Below are positions 1 to 7,840 of a DNA stretch of 64,000 nucleotides, in pieces (position 1 is the stretch's first letter; each line of letters begins with the position of its first letter). Location: the NCBI RefSeq assembly GCF_900103585.1, contig NZ_FNHV01000014.1:224986-288985 (forward strand), given 5' to 3'. The notes under the pieces are model-generated. The model was not told the origin of the DNA and searched no databases. It saw only the letters and a program-made list of their open reading frames with translations. Source of the stretch: Streptomyces sp. cf386 (GTDB lineage Bacteria > Actinomycetota > Actinomycetes > Streptomycetales > Streptomycetaceae). The position numbers and the translations under genes were made by a program.

Positions 1-222
1 CCGCCCGACGATACCGGCGAAGACCAGGTCGGTGGCCGCACCGAGGATCTTCGGCCCGGCGACCGACAGACCCACACTCACGACCACACAGAACAGCAGC
101 GCGTAGATCGTGAGCCGCTCGGGCTTGAACTGTGCGACGAGCCGCTTGCCCGACACCTTGAAGTCCAGCGAGTGCTGGTCGGGGCCACCGCCGGCCATCA
201 TCCGCCCCATCGGCCCGGCCAT
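1..222 (-). CDS. ABC exporter subunit, N-terminal part only (runs off left edge)
   Basis: Only the first 74 residues are in the window. They show a polar N-terminus and then a hydrophobic first transmembrane segment (YALLFCVVVSVGLSVAG) followed by PKILGAATDLVFAGIVG, typical of the start of the type-1 ABC exporter membrane domain. The ATG overlaps the stop of the upstream ABC gene in a TGATG arrangement, so the two are translationally coupled and should form a heterodimeric exporter. The nucleotide-binding domain lies outside the window. The substrate cannot be told from the sequence. Confidence 0.85.
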   Translation of the reverse strand, partial: MAGPMGRMMAGGGPDQHSLDFKVSGKRLVAQFKPERLTIYALLFCVVVSVGLSVAGPKILGAATDLVFAGIVGR

Positions 223-1955
223 CAGGCAGCCTCCGCTTCCGTCAGCTGGGAGAGCACGATCTCCCGGTAGGTCTCGTTGTCCGCCATCAGCTCGTGGTGC
301 CGGCCCGCGCCGACGACCCGTCCCTCGTCGAGTACGACGATCCGGTCCGCGTCCCGGATGGTCGCCACCCGCTGGGCGACGATGACGACGGTCGCCTCGG
401 CGGTCTCACGCCCGAGCGCCGTACGCAGCGCCGCGTCCGTCGCGTAGTCGAGGGCGGAGAAGGAGTCGTCGAAGAGATAGATCTCCGGGCGCTGGACGAG
501 CGTCCGCGCGATCGCCAGCCGCTGCCGCTGACCACCGGAGACATTCGTGCCGCCCTGCGCGATGGGGGCGTCGAGCCCGCTCTCCAGACCCTCCACGAAC
601 CCCTTGGCCTGCGCCACCTCCAGCGCGTGCCACAGCTCCTCGTCCGTCGCGTCGGGGTTGCCGTAGCGCAGGTTCGTCGCCACCGTCCCCGCGAACAGGT
701 ACGGCTTCTGCGGCACGAGGCCGACCGTCTTCGCCAGCAGCTGGGGCTCGATGCCCGCCACGTCCTCGCCGTCCACGAGCACCTGGCCGTCGGTCGCGTC
801 GAACAGCCGGGGCACGAGCCCCAGCAGCGTCGACTTGCCGCTGCCCGTCGACCCGATCACGGCGGTCACCTCACCGGGCCGGGCCACCAGGTCGATCCCC
901 TTCAGCACCGGCTCCTCGGCACCCGGGTAGCGGAACCCGGCGCCCCGGATCTCCAGATGACCGTGCCGGCGCAGCTCCCGCACCGGCGCGACCGGCGGCA
1001 CCACGCTCGACGACGTGTCCAGGACCTCCTGGATGCGCTCGGCGCACACCTCCGCGCGCGGCACCATCATGAACATGAAGGTGGCCATCATCACGGACAT
1101 CACGATCTGCATGAGATAGGCGAGGAACGCGGTCAGGTCACCGATCTGCATCCCGCCGCTGTCGATCCGGTGGGCGCCGAACCACACCACCGCGATGGAC
1201 GACAGGTTCACCACCGTCATGACGATCGGGAACATCAGCGCGAGCAGCCTGCCGGTGCCCATCGCCATGTCGGTGAGCTCGGCGTTGGCCTTCCCGAAGC
1301 GCTGCTGCTCGTACTCGTCCCGCACGAAGGCACGGATCACGCGATTGCCGGTGATCTGCTCGCGCAGCACCCGGTTCACCGTGTCCAGGCGCTCCTGCAT
1401 GGTCCGGAACAGCGGCCGCAGCCGCCGTACGATCAAGGTCACGCTGATGCCGAGCACCGGCACCACCGCGACCAGCACCGCCGACAGCGGCACATCCAGG
1501 CCGAGGGCCAGCACGATGCCGCCCACGCACATGATCGGCGCCGACACCATCAGCGTGAACGTCATCAGCGCCAGCATCTGCACCTGCTGGACGTCATTGG
1601 TCGTCCGGGTGATCAGCGAGGGCGCGCCGAAGTGCCCGACCTCACGCGCCGAGAAGGACTGCACCCGGTCGAAGACGGCCGCCCGCATGTCCCGCCCGAG
1701 CGCCGACGCGGTCCGGGCGCCGTAGTACACGGCACCGATGTTGCACACGACCTGCGCCAGCGAGATGCCGACCATCAGGGCGCCGTAGCTGAGGATGTAA
1801 CCGGTGTCGCCGTTGACGACGCCCTTGTCGATGATGTCCGCGTTCAGCGTGGGCAGGTAGAGGGTGGCGCAGGTCTGCAGGAACTGCAGCAGCACCAGCC
1901 AGGCGATGGGTTTTCGGTAGGGCCTGAGGTAGGTCCGCAGAAGTCGTATGAGCAC
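222..1955 (-). CDS. ABC transporter, fused membrane and ATP-binding domains
   Basis: Complete half-transporter of 577 residues, the normal length for the family. Residues about 15-310 form the six-helix exporter membrane domain. The nucleotide-binding domain follows, with Walker A GSTGSGKST, a Q-loop, signature VSGGQRQR, Walker B IYLFDDSFSALD and a switch region. In Walker B the residue after the Asp is Asp-Ser rather than the catalytic Glu (DDSFSALD instead of DEATSALD). That is common in the degenerate site of heterodimeric exporters, so the partner, which begins at the overlapping TGATG, would carry the active site. The pair probably exports lipids, drugs or peptides; the substrate is not visible. 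Confidence 0.93.
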   Translation of the reverse strand: MLIRLLRTYLRPYRKPIAWLVLLQFLQTCATLYLPTLNADIIDKGVVNGDTGYILSYGALMVGISLAQVVCNIGAVYYGARTASALGRDMRAAVFDRVQSFSAREVGHFGAPSLITRTTNDVQQVQMLALMTFTLMVSAPIMCVGGIVLALGLDVPLSAVLVAVVPVLGISVTLIVRRLRPLFRTMQERLDTVNRVLREQITGNRVIRAFVRDEYEQQRFGKANAELTDMAMGTGRLLALMFPIVMTVVNLSSIAVVWFGAHRIDSGGMQIGDLTAFLAYLMQIVMSVMMATFMFMMVPRAEVCAERIQEVLDTSSSVVPPVAPVRELRRHGHLEIRGAGFRYPGAEEPVLKGIDLVARPGEVTAVIGSTGSGKSTLLGLVPRLFDATDGQVLVDGEDVAGIEPQLLAKTVGLVPQKPYLFAGTVATNLRYGNPDATDEELWHALEVAQAKGFVEGLESGLDAPIAQGGTNVSGGQRQRLAIARTLVQRPEIYLFDDSFSALDYATDAALRTALGRETAEATVVIVAQRVATIRDADRIVVLDEGRVVGAGRHHELMADNETYREIVLSQLTEAEAA

Positions 1956-2117
1956 GCTGCTTCTCTCGGAGTCGACGACGGGGCGATTGGTTGCCCCTGG
2001 CCCCTATCGTCGAACACTCCGGTGGTGTTACCTCAACCGATTAAGCCGTCAGCGCGGCTCCGTACGGCCTTCCGGGTTCGCTTCCTACCGGTCTCTTACC
2101 TTCCGCACATCCCGTCG

Positions 2118-3575
2118 CTACGGCCGGAACGCCCCGGGATGCGTCTGATCCCGCACGGACACGAACTGCTGCCGCACCGCCTGACCCACTGCCAGCTCCT
2201 CACCGGGCTCCAGGACCTGCGCGGCCGCGCCCTGCCAGACCGGCGGGGTGCGCGGGTCGAGGGTGCCCTGCGACACACCGAGCGCCCAGGCGGCCTGCCG
2301 GGCCGCGCCGATCGCCGCGTAGTCCGCGGGCTGCGGTACGACGACCTGCGCCCCGAACAGCGCCGGCGCCGCCGCCTGCACGGCCGACAGCTCGGCGACC
2401 GCCCCGAGCAGGAAGATCCGCCGTACCTCGACACCCCGGCCGCGCAGCACGTCGAGCGCGTCCGCGAGCCCGCACAGCATGCCCTCGAACGCGGCCCGCG
2501 CCAGATGCTCCGGCTTCATCGACTCCCGCCGAAGCCCGGCCAGCGTGCCCGCGGTGTGCGGCAGATTAGGCGTCCGTTCCCCCTCCAGGTAGGGCAGCAG
2601 CACCAGCCCATGGGCCCCCGGCGTCGACTTCATCGCCAGGTCGGACAGGCTCTCCAGATCGGGCACGCCGAGGAGTTCGGCGGTGCCGCGCAGGGTGCGT
2701 ACGGCGTTCAGGGTGGTGACGACCGGGAGGTGCATGCCCGTCGCGTCGGCCAGGGAGGTGATCATCCCGCTGCTGTCGACGAGCGCCTCGGGATGCACGG
2801 CCATCACGGACCCGGACGCGCCGAGCGACACGACGGCGTCACCGAGCCCGATGCCGAGCCCGAAGGCGGCGGCCATGGTCTCGCCGGTCCCCGCGGAGAT
2901 CAGCAGCCCTTCGGGGGTCGTACCGGCCGCTTCCGCCGGCCCGATCACCTCGGGCAGCATCGCCTGGTGGCCGAGCGCCAGCTCGACGAGATCCCCGCGG
3001 TAGGTACCGGTCGCCGCCGACCAGTAACCCGTCCCGGAGGCCCCACCGCGATCTGTGGTCCTTCTCACGGGCCGACCGAGCAGCTGCCACACCAGCCAGT
3101 CGTGCGCCTGCATCAGCACGGCGGCGCGTACGGCGTTCTCCGGCTCCGTCTTGGCCAGCCAGCGCAGCTTCGTCACCGGCTGCGCGGCCTGCGGCACACA
3201 CCCCACCGCCTGCGCCCACGCCTCGCGCCCGCCCAGCGCGTCGATCAGATCGGCCGCCGCGACCTGCGCACGTTTGTCGCCGCCGACCATCGCGGGGCGC
3301 ACGGTATTGCCCTGCGCGTCGAGCGGCACCACCGCGTTCTGCTGCGCCGACACCCCGATGGCCTGCACACCTTCGAGCAGCCCGCCCCCGGCCGCCTCAC
3401 CGAGGGACAGCAGCCAAGCCTGCGGATCGACATCGGAGGGACGGGTGCCGCCGCCGTCCGGCGATTCCACCGGGTGCGGGGCATACCCCTGCCTGAGCAC
3501 GGCACCTGTGTCCGTGTCGCAGACGACGATGCGAGTGAAATCGGGCGCACTGTCCAACCCGGCGACTATCCCCAT
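2118..3575 (-). CDS. xylB: Xylulokinase (FGGY carbohydrate kinase)
   Basis: 485 residues, the usual length of XylB. FGGY kinases have two RNase-H-like domains and phosphorylate a sugar from ATP. Visible marks are the N-terminal phosphate-binding strand (GIVAGLDS), the substrate-side SAQQNAVVPLD segment, the mid-protein LGASGSVMAVHPEAL stretch and the C-terminal FGGY region (GAVAELSAVQAAAPALFGAQV followed by AIGAARQAAWA). It should convert D-xylulose to xylulose 5-phosphate in the cytosol. No xylA or sugar transporter is adjacent, so xylulose as the substrate is inferred from family resemblance. It stands alone, with about 160 bases to the ABC gene. Confidence 0.88.
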   Translation of the reverse strand: MGIVAGLDSAPDFTRIVVCDTDTGAVLRQGYAPHPVESPDGGGTRPSDVDPQAWLLSLGEAAGGGLLEGVQAIGVSAQQNAVVPLDAQGNTVRPAMVGGDKRAQVAAADLIDALGGREAWAQAVGCVPQAAQPVTKLRWLAKTEPENAVRAAVLMQAHDWLVWQLLGRPVRRTTDRGGASGTGYWSAATGTYRGDLVELALGHQAMLPEVIGPAEAAGTTPEGLLISAGTGETMAAAFGLGIGLGDAVVSLGASGSVMAVHPEALVDSSGMITSLADATGMHLPVVTTLNAVRTLRGTAELLGVPDLESLSDLAMKSTPGAHGLVLLPYLEGERTPNLPHTAGTLAGLRRESMKPEHLARAAFEGMLCGLADALDVLRGRGVEVRRIFLLGAVAELSAVQAAAPALFGAQVVVPQPADYAAIGAARQAAWALGVSQGTLDPRTPPVWQGAAAQVLEPGEELAVGQAVRQQFVSVRDQTHPGAFRP

Positions 3576-3661
3576 GGCCCAAATTGTGCCGTAGCGCTGC
3601 GCTGGCTTGGGCCGTGGGCGCCGTGGGGGTGCGTGTGGGTTTTCGGGTGCGGGTGGTGTGG

Positions 3662-3697
3662 GGCTGGTCGCGCAGTTCCTCGCGCCCCTTCAGGGCG
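3662..3697. repeat. Dispersed Streptomyces intergenic repeat, copy 1
   Basis: The segment GGCTGGTCGCGCAGTTCC, followed by a C-rich tail and a partly pairing GGGCG, recurs almost unchanged at 39879-39915. This is a widespread intergenic sequence in Streptomyces chromosomes as I remember it. Here it lies in the gap between xylB and the YtxH-like gene, both transcribed leftward. Confidence 0.7.
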
Positions 3698-3753
3698 TGG
3701 CAGCACCCAGCGCCTACGACGTACCGACACGCCAAGCAGCCGACAGGTACGGC

Positions 3754-4062
3754 CTACGTATTGCTGGTGCCCCAGTCGTCCTCTGCGCCTCCGTTGTGGG
3801 CGCTGCGTTCGCGCAGGGAGCGGACTCGGGCCGCCACCGACTCGGGGACTCGGTCGCCCACCTTCTCGGAGACCGTGTGGTAGGCCTTGCCCGCGAAATG
3901 GCGGCTCTGCTGGGCCGCCGACTCGGCGGTGTTGCGGACCGCGGGGTTCTGGGCGAACTCGCGGGCGGACTTCTTCAGCTGCTCGTAGCGCTCACGTCCG
4001 GCACGTGTGCCCAGGACGTAACCGACGGCGAGTCCGACGACGAACGTGAGCCGGTAGCGCAT
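3754..4062 (-). CDS. Small YtxH-like membrane-associated protein
   Basis: 102 residues from the ATG that follows AAGGGTGGCCGCC; a GTG nine bases upstream is in frame but has worse spacing. The N-terminus RLTFVVGLAVGYVLGTRAGRERY is one hydrophobic segment ending in a GTRAGRERY motif, followed by a charged helical region (EQLKKSAREFAQNP) and a Ser/Asp-rich tail ending DDWGTSNT. This matches the YtxH-type domain proteins common in actinomycetes, thought to sit on the inner membrane with a cytoplasmic helix. No enzymatic function is implied. Confidence 0.82.
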   Translation of the reverse strand: MRYRLTFVVGLAVGYVLGTRAGRERYEQLKKSAREFAQNPAVRNTAESAAQQSRHFAGKAYHTVSEKVGDRVPESVAARVRSLRERSAHNGGAEDDWGTSNT

Positions 4063-4220
4063 GGCGGCCACCCTTCCCTTGCGTAGGTCCCTGGTGCGGC
4101 GTCGCGGCCGGGGGGAACCGATTGGCGGAGCACCCCCCTGCTTGCGCTAATGTATGTGTCGCAGCGAGCGCACGCCCCCTGGCGAATACCCAGGTAGGTA
4201 CGTTCGATGCAACGAGGCAT

Positions 4221-4293
4221 TCCTCCGTAGCTCAATTGGCAGAGCAGCCGGCTGTTAACCGGCAGGTTACTGGTTCGAGTCCAGTCGGGGGAG
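4221..4293 (+). tRNA. tRNA-Asn (GTT), first copy
   Basis: A 73-nt cloverleaf. Acceptor TCCTCCG pairs with CGGGGGA (one T-G pair). The D-arm is GCTC/GAGC and the anticodon stem GCCGG/CCGGC surrounds CTGTTAA with anticodon GTT at 4254-4256. The T-loop is TTCGAGT. CCA is not encoded. About 80 bases of leader precede it. Confidence 0.97.
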
Positions 4294-4298
4294 CTCGG

Positions 4299-4371
4299 TC
4301 CTCCGTAGCTCAATTGGCAGAGCAGCCGGCTGTTAACCGGCAGGTTACTGGTTCGAGTCCAGTCGGGGGAG
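4299..4371 (+). tRNA. tRNA-Asn (GTT), second tandem copy
   Basis: Identical to the first copy across all 73 bases, with a five-base spacer (TCGGT-like), so the repeat period is 78 bp. Both copies are presumably cut from one transcript that ends at the terminator 12 bases downstream. Confidence 0.97.
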
Positions 4372-4382
4372 CATGCTGAACG

Positions 4383-4407
4383 AGGACCCCACGAAGGGGT
4401 CCTTTTT
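4383..4407 (+). terminator. Rho-independent terminator after the tRNA-Asn pair
   Basis: AGGACCCC (4383-4390) pairs with GGGGTCCT (4396-4403) around a short ACGAA loop, and a T run follows. A U-tract terminator of this quality is unusual for Streptomyces and fits a stable RNA transcript. Confidence 0.92.
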
Positions 4408-4552
4408 CATGTCCGTGTCCCTGTCGAGGGAACCGCGCAGGTCAAGGCGGAGTCCTTCAGGGCAGGCGAAGTCGACCATACGAAGCAGGAGATCGTATGA
4501 GCGGCTATGCTGCGGCAGACGGCGCGCACACTTGTACGCGACACGCCGCTAT

Positions 4553-4629
4553 GGGGCGGTAGCTCAGCCGGTTAGAGCAGCGGACTCATAATCCGTCGGC
4601 CGTGGGTTCGAGTCCCACCCGCCCCACCA
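4553..4629 (+). tRNA. tRNA with CAT anticodon (elongator Met, or Ile2 if lysidine-modified)
   Basis: A 77-nt gene with encoded CCA. Acceptor GGGGCGG pairs with CCGCCCC, the anticodon stem-loop is GCGGA CTCATAA TCCGT, and the T-arm is GTGGG TTCGAGT CCCAC. The anticodon alone cannot separate elongator Met from the Ile2 species. An integrase-like remnant begins about 50 bases downstream, suggesting this tRNA was once an attachment site. Confidence 0.95.
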
Positions 4630-4652
4630 AGCGGCATCGGTGCAGAAACGAT

Positions 4653-4671
4653 CTGACCTGTGGAAGGTCAG
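4653..4671 (+). terminator. Short hairpin behind the CAT tRNA
   Basis: CTGACC and GGTCAG pair around a seven-base loop, 24 bases after the tRNA end. There is no T tract. It may end the tRNA transcript. Confidence 0.4.
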
Positions 4672-4681
4672 CGTCCCCGCG

Positions 4682-4795
4682 TGTCCACGACATGCGCCCC
4701 CTCAGGCCTCCTCGCTCATCGTCGGCACGGTCCCACGGCCCGTGATCCAGGCCGGCCTGGATCACGAGTCGATCACCACCACCGTCGACTGGGTT
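4682..4795 (+). pseudogene. Decayed tyrosine-integrase C-terminus next to the tRNA
   Basis: Read forward, the frame contains RHAPPQASSLIVGTVPRPVI followed by QAGLDHESITTTVDWV. This resembles the C-terminal catalytic segment of phage-type integrases, typically RHTHASLLIDAGVPLPVI then QARLGHESITTTVDxYGH, including the HxLR-like and GHxS region. No upstream catalytic domain and no terminal Tyr segment are present, so only a fragment remains. Its place directly behind a tRNA and before unusual cargo-like genes supports an old integrated element. The match is by eye, and homology search of about 38 residues would be needed. Confidence 0.6.
4741..4766. repeat. 26-bp perfect palindrome inside the integrase remnant
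   Basis: The half CGTGATCCAGGCC is followed directly by its exact reverse complement with no loop. It overlaps codons of the integrase-like remnant. It could be a protein-binding site, or a chance product of the GHES-type codons. Confidence 0.75.
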
Positions 4796-7726
4796 TCAGA
4801 ACTTCCCGATGCGGATGTTGCCGGCGATGTAGCGGAAGTAGGCGTCGTTGAGGGCGGTCTGGGTGTCGAGGCCGGTTGCCTGGTAGCCGGAGGACTGGGC
4901 CCAGTTGACGTGGCGGCCGTACCAGTCGCAGACGATCTGTGCCTGCTGCTCGATGCCGAGGTCGGCGAAGGCGGGTCCGGCGGGGCCGTATTCGTACGGG
5001 TGGCCGCCGGTCTCGTTGGACCACTGGGCGGACAGTGCGTCGAGGAGGAGGGAGACCGAGAACGCGCTGTGGTGGATCTGCCAGGCGTGCACGAGTTCGT
5101 GGATGAAGATCTCGCCGCGGGGGACGTTCTGATCCGGCCGGCCCTGCTTGTGCGCGACCTTGTCGACGCCGAAGGAGAGCGGGTCGTCGAAGCCCTCCTC
5201 GCCCATGTTGATGAGGACCTTGCCGCGTACTCCGGGCACGGTGAAGGGCCTGGGGTAGCCGGAGCTGCCCCGCGTGCCGACGGTGTCGGTGAGCAGGATG
5301 TCCCCGCGCGGCGGCAGTGTGCCGCCGAAGACGGTCGCGTTGGCGAAGTCGTATTCCTCCTGGTGCAGTTCGCGGTAACGGTGGCCCACCTCGGCGATGG
5401 CGCCCGCGGCGATGGCGAGCAGGGAGTTGCTGGGCCCGGCCATCCACAGGACTCCCTCCAGTGCGACGGCGCCGGGTTCGAGGGAGCCGGTGGCGATGAG
5501 GGAGCCGATCTCGACGCCGATGAACACGACCACGCCGGTGACGGACCCGGCGACCGAGCCGCCGATGAACCACTTCAGCGCGAGGGAGACAACGCCTTCC
5601 AGGGTCTGGCCGATGTGGCTGGTGTACTGCATGTTCATCGAGGCCTGGGCGGTGGCGAAGTTCGCCAGGTGGGACAGCACCAGGTCGTTGCGGGGGTGGA
5701 TCTCCTCCCAGTCGTGATCGCGGCTGCCGGAGGTGACGGTGCCGCCGACGCTGCCGTTGTGCGACAGCGCGATGAGGTGGTCCCCGGAGCGTACGTAGAA
5801 GGCGACGCCGAAGTCGTAGCCGTCCGCGCCGCTGTCATGGGCATGGCCGTGCCACTGGATCTGCCCGTCGTAGCTGATGTTGACGCCGGACCAGCCGCCG
5901 AGCGCGGCGACACCGCCGCTCTCGATGGGCTGCTGGAACTTCAGGACGGCGACCGGGATGCGATGCCACCGCCGCCAGCCGCCGGGTGCCCACATCGCGG
6001 TGTGGATGCCCGCGTCGGCGCCCACACCGAAGACGTCCATGAAGTACACGCCGCCCATCGGGAAGGGGGCACGGGCGACCGCGGTAAGCGGCGTGCCCTG
6101 CGGCAGCGTGCCGTCACCGACCCGGAACCAGTCACGCCACTGGCCGTCCCACCACCGGCCCCACAGTTCCCCGTTCGTGTCGACGCCGAAGACCTCCATG
6201 TGCGAGGACTCGCGGGAGAGGGCCGTCACGGGCGCGCCGCCCGGGAAGGTGTGACCCTCCAGGTGGTACCAGTCGTGCCAGTCGCCGTCCCACCAGGCGC
6301 CCCACACCTGGCCGTCGCCGTCCACGGCCCAGATCTCCATGGCATCGTCATTGCGGCTGACAGCGGTGATCCGGGTGCCCGGCGGGAACGTCTTGCCGGG
6401 CAGCTCGTACCAGTTGTGCCACTCGCCGTTCCACCACGCGCCGCGCACCACGCCGTCCCCGCCGACGGCCCACACCTCCATGTGGTCCGAGTTCCGGCAC
6501 AGCGCCGCGAGCGGCGCGCCCTTGGGGAACACGGCGCCGGGCAGTGTGAACCAGTCCCGCCATTCACCGTGCCACCACACACTGCGTACGACGCCGTCGT
6601 CACCCACCACGAACACGTCCATGTAGTCCGGGTCGCGAGTGAGGGTGGCGACATGGGCGCGGGCCGGCAGGACCTCCTGGCCGATCCGGAACCAGTCGTG
6701 CCACTCGCCGTGCCACCAGGCACTCCACAGGCCGCCGTCCTCGCCGACCGCGAAGATGTCCATCTGGTCGTCGTTGCGGGACTGGCCGGCGATCGGCGTG
6801 AGCGGGGGGAAGCTCTTGGTACCGACCTGGAAGTAGTCCTCCCATCGCTGGTTGCGCCACACGCTGTAGGCACGCCCGTCCTCGCCTACGGCGAAGAGGT
6901 CGAGCTGCAACGGGTTACGGGACACACAGGCGATCGGCGCCTGCCGCGGAAACCGGTAGTCCCGGCCGAAGAGCGACAGGGCGCCGTAACGGCTGACACG
7001 ATCCGCCTCGGCCTGCGCAGCCTCACCCTCGACGGTCCGTCCGCCCTGCGTCAGACGTTTGGCCAGGGTGGTCATCGCCCACACCAGGTTGTTGCGCTTG
7101 CCCTCGTTGGCGGGATCGGGGGCGGCGACACGGCGGTACAGCTCGATGCTGGTCCGGGTGTGCGTGAGCATCTCGTCCAGCGGCAGATAGACCGAGGCGA
7201 CCAGGTAGCGGCGGGCGATCCCGGAGAGGAGCTCGAGCGACGACCGCTCGACGAGCGTGTCGGTGATGGCCAGGGACTCCCGGACGGTGGCCCGGGTGGC
7301 GTCCTGCCGCCCCACCCGCCACTGCCGGTGGGCCAGCCGGTCGGACAGTGCCCAGGCCAGCCAGCGGAGCGCGTCGGTGGAGTCCGGGGCGGCGGCCAGG
7401 AACTCCCGGTACGCGGCGACCGCCACGTCCGTCTCGGTGACGGACTCCTCACCGGGCAGATACTCGGCGGCCTCGGCGATCCGTTTGGCGAGCCCCTGCC
7501 GGTCGGCCCGCCCGGTGTCGGCCAGCAGAACCCGGGTGAGTGCGATTCCCTCCCGAGCGGCGTCGGCCGCCTCGCCGTCCCGCCCGGCGGTCTTCAGCCT
7601 TGGAGCGAGCCCGTCACACAACGCCGACCCCAGGGCATTCTGCCGCTCGGGATCGTTCGGCTTCTCGGCCAGCCGCGCCCGAGCCTCGGCGACCCGCTGC
7701 TGCCACACCACCACGTCGTCAGCCAT
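4796..7726 (-). CDS. Lectin-propeller protein with C-terminal HELVH metalloprotease-like domain
   Basis: 976 residues with no signal peptide. Residues 1 to about 255 are helical and TPR-like. From about 258 to 585 there are seven repeats of about 46 residues, each with a hydrophobic strand ending in SR or TR, then MDxFAVGxDG, WSAWWHGEWHDWF and similar. This is a PLL/tachylectin-type seven-bladed sugar-binding propeller. A spacer with a hydrophobic stretch follows (WFIGGSVAGSVTGVVVFIGVEIG). The C-terminal ~180 residues contain EIFIHELVHAWQIHH, an HExxH zinc site with the HELVHxWQ form seen in many secreted toxins, and a downstream EQQAQIVCDWYGRH that could give the third ligand. The natural reading is a carbohydrate-targeted protease or toxin; this is inference. 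It sits behind the second lectin gene on the same strand. Confidence 0.85.
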   Translation of the reverse strand: MADDVVVWQQRVAEARARLAEKPNDPERQNALGSALCDGLAPRLKTAGRDGEAADAAREGIALTRVLLADTGRADRQGLAKRIAEAAEYLPGEESVTETDVAVAAYREFLAAAPDSTDALRWLAWALSDRLAHRQWRVGRQDATRATVRESLAITDTLVERSSLELLSGIARRYLVASVYLPLDEMLTHTRTSIELYRRVAAPDPANEGKRNNLVWAMTTLAKRLTQGGRTVEGEAAQAEADRVSRYGALSLFGRDYRFPRQAPIACVSRNPLQLDLFAVGEDGRAYSVWRNQRWEDYFQVGTKSFPPLTPIAGQSRNDDQMDIFAVGEDGGLWSAWWHGEWHDWFRIGQEVLPARAHVATLTRDPDYMDVFVVGDDGVVRSVWWHGEWRDWFTLPGAVFPKGAPLAALCRNSDHMEVWAVGGDGVVRGAWWNGEWHNWYELPGKTFPPGTRITAVSRNDDAMEIWAVDGDGQVWGAWWDGDWHDWYHLEGHTFPGGAPVTALSRESSHMEVFGVDTNGELWGRWWDGQWRDWFRVGDGTLPQGTPLTAVARAPFPMGGVYFMDVFGVGADAGIHTAMWAPGGWRRWHRIPVAVLKFQQPIESGGVAALGGWSGVNISYDGQIQWHGHAHDSGADGYDFGVAFYVRSGDHLIALSHNGSVGGTVTSGSRDHDWEEIHPRNDLVLSHLANFATAQASMNMQYTSHIGQTLEGVVSLALKWFIGGSVAGSVTGVVVFIGVEIGSLIATGSLEPGAVALEGVLWMAGPSNSLLAIAAGAIAEVGHRYRELHQEEYDFANATVFGGTLPPRGDILLTDTVGTRGSSGYPRPFTVPGVRGKVLINMGEEGFDDPLSFGVDKVAHKQGRPDQNVPRGEIFIHELVHAWQIHHSAFSVSLLLDALSAQWSNETGGHPYEYGPAGPAFADLGIEQQAQIVCDWYGRHVNWAQSSGYQATGLDTQTALNDAYFRYIAGNIRIGKF

Positions 7727-7840
7727 GCCTGTTCCCCGTTCTCGTCTTGCGGTCGATGTGCGGTCGATGTGCGTCGATGTCGTCGATGTCCATTGGATGT
7801 GCCGTCGGTTCGTATTCGGCTCGCGGTCGGTTCCGGTGAC

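Noticed and set aside
294..4049. 1251-codon open frame on the plus strand
   Set aside because: It lies antisense to the ABC and xylulokinase genes, with His/Arg/Gln-rich composition and no domains. It is a GC-skew shadow of real genes.
4221..4371. Tandem identical tRNA-Asn genes as a possible assembly error
   Set aside because: The spacer and the terminator are well formed, and duplicated tRNA genes are ordinary; nothing else in the flanks is duplicated.
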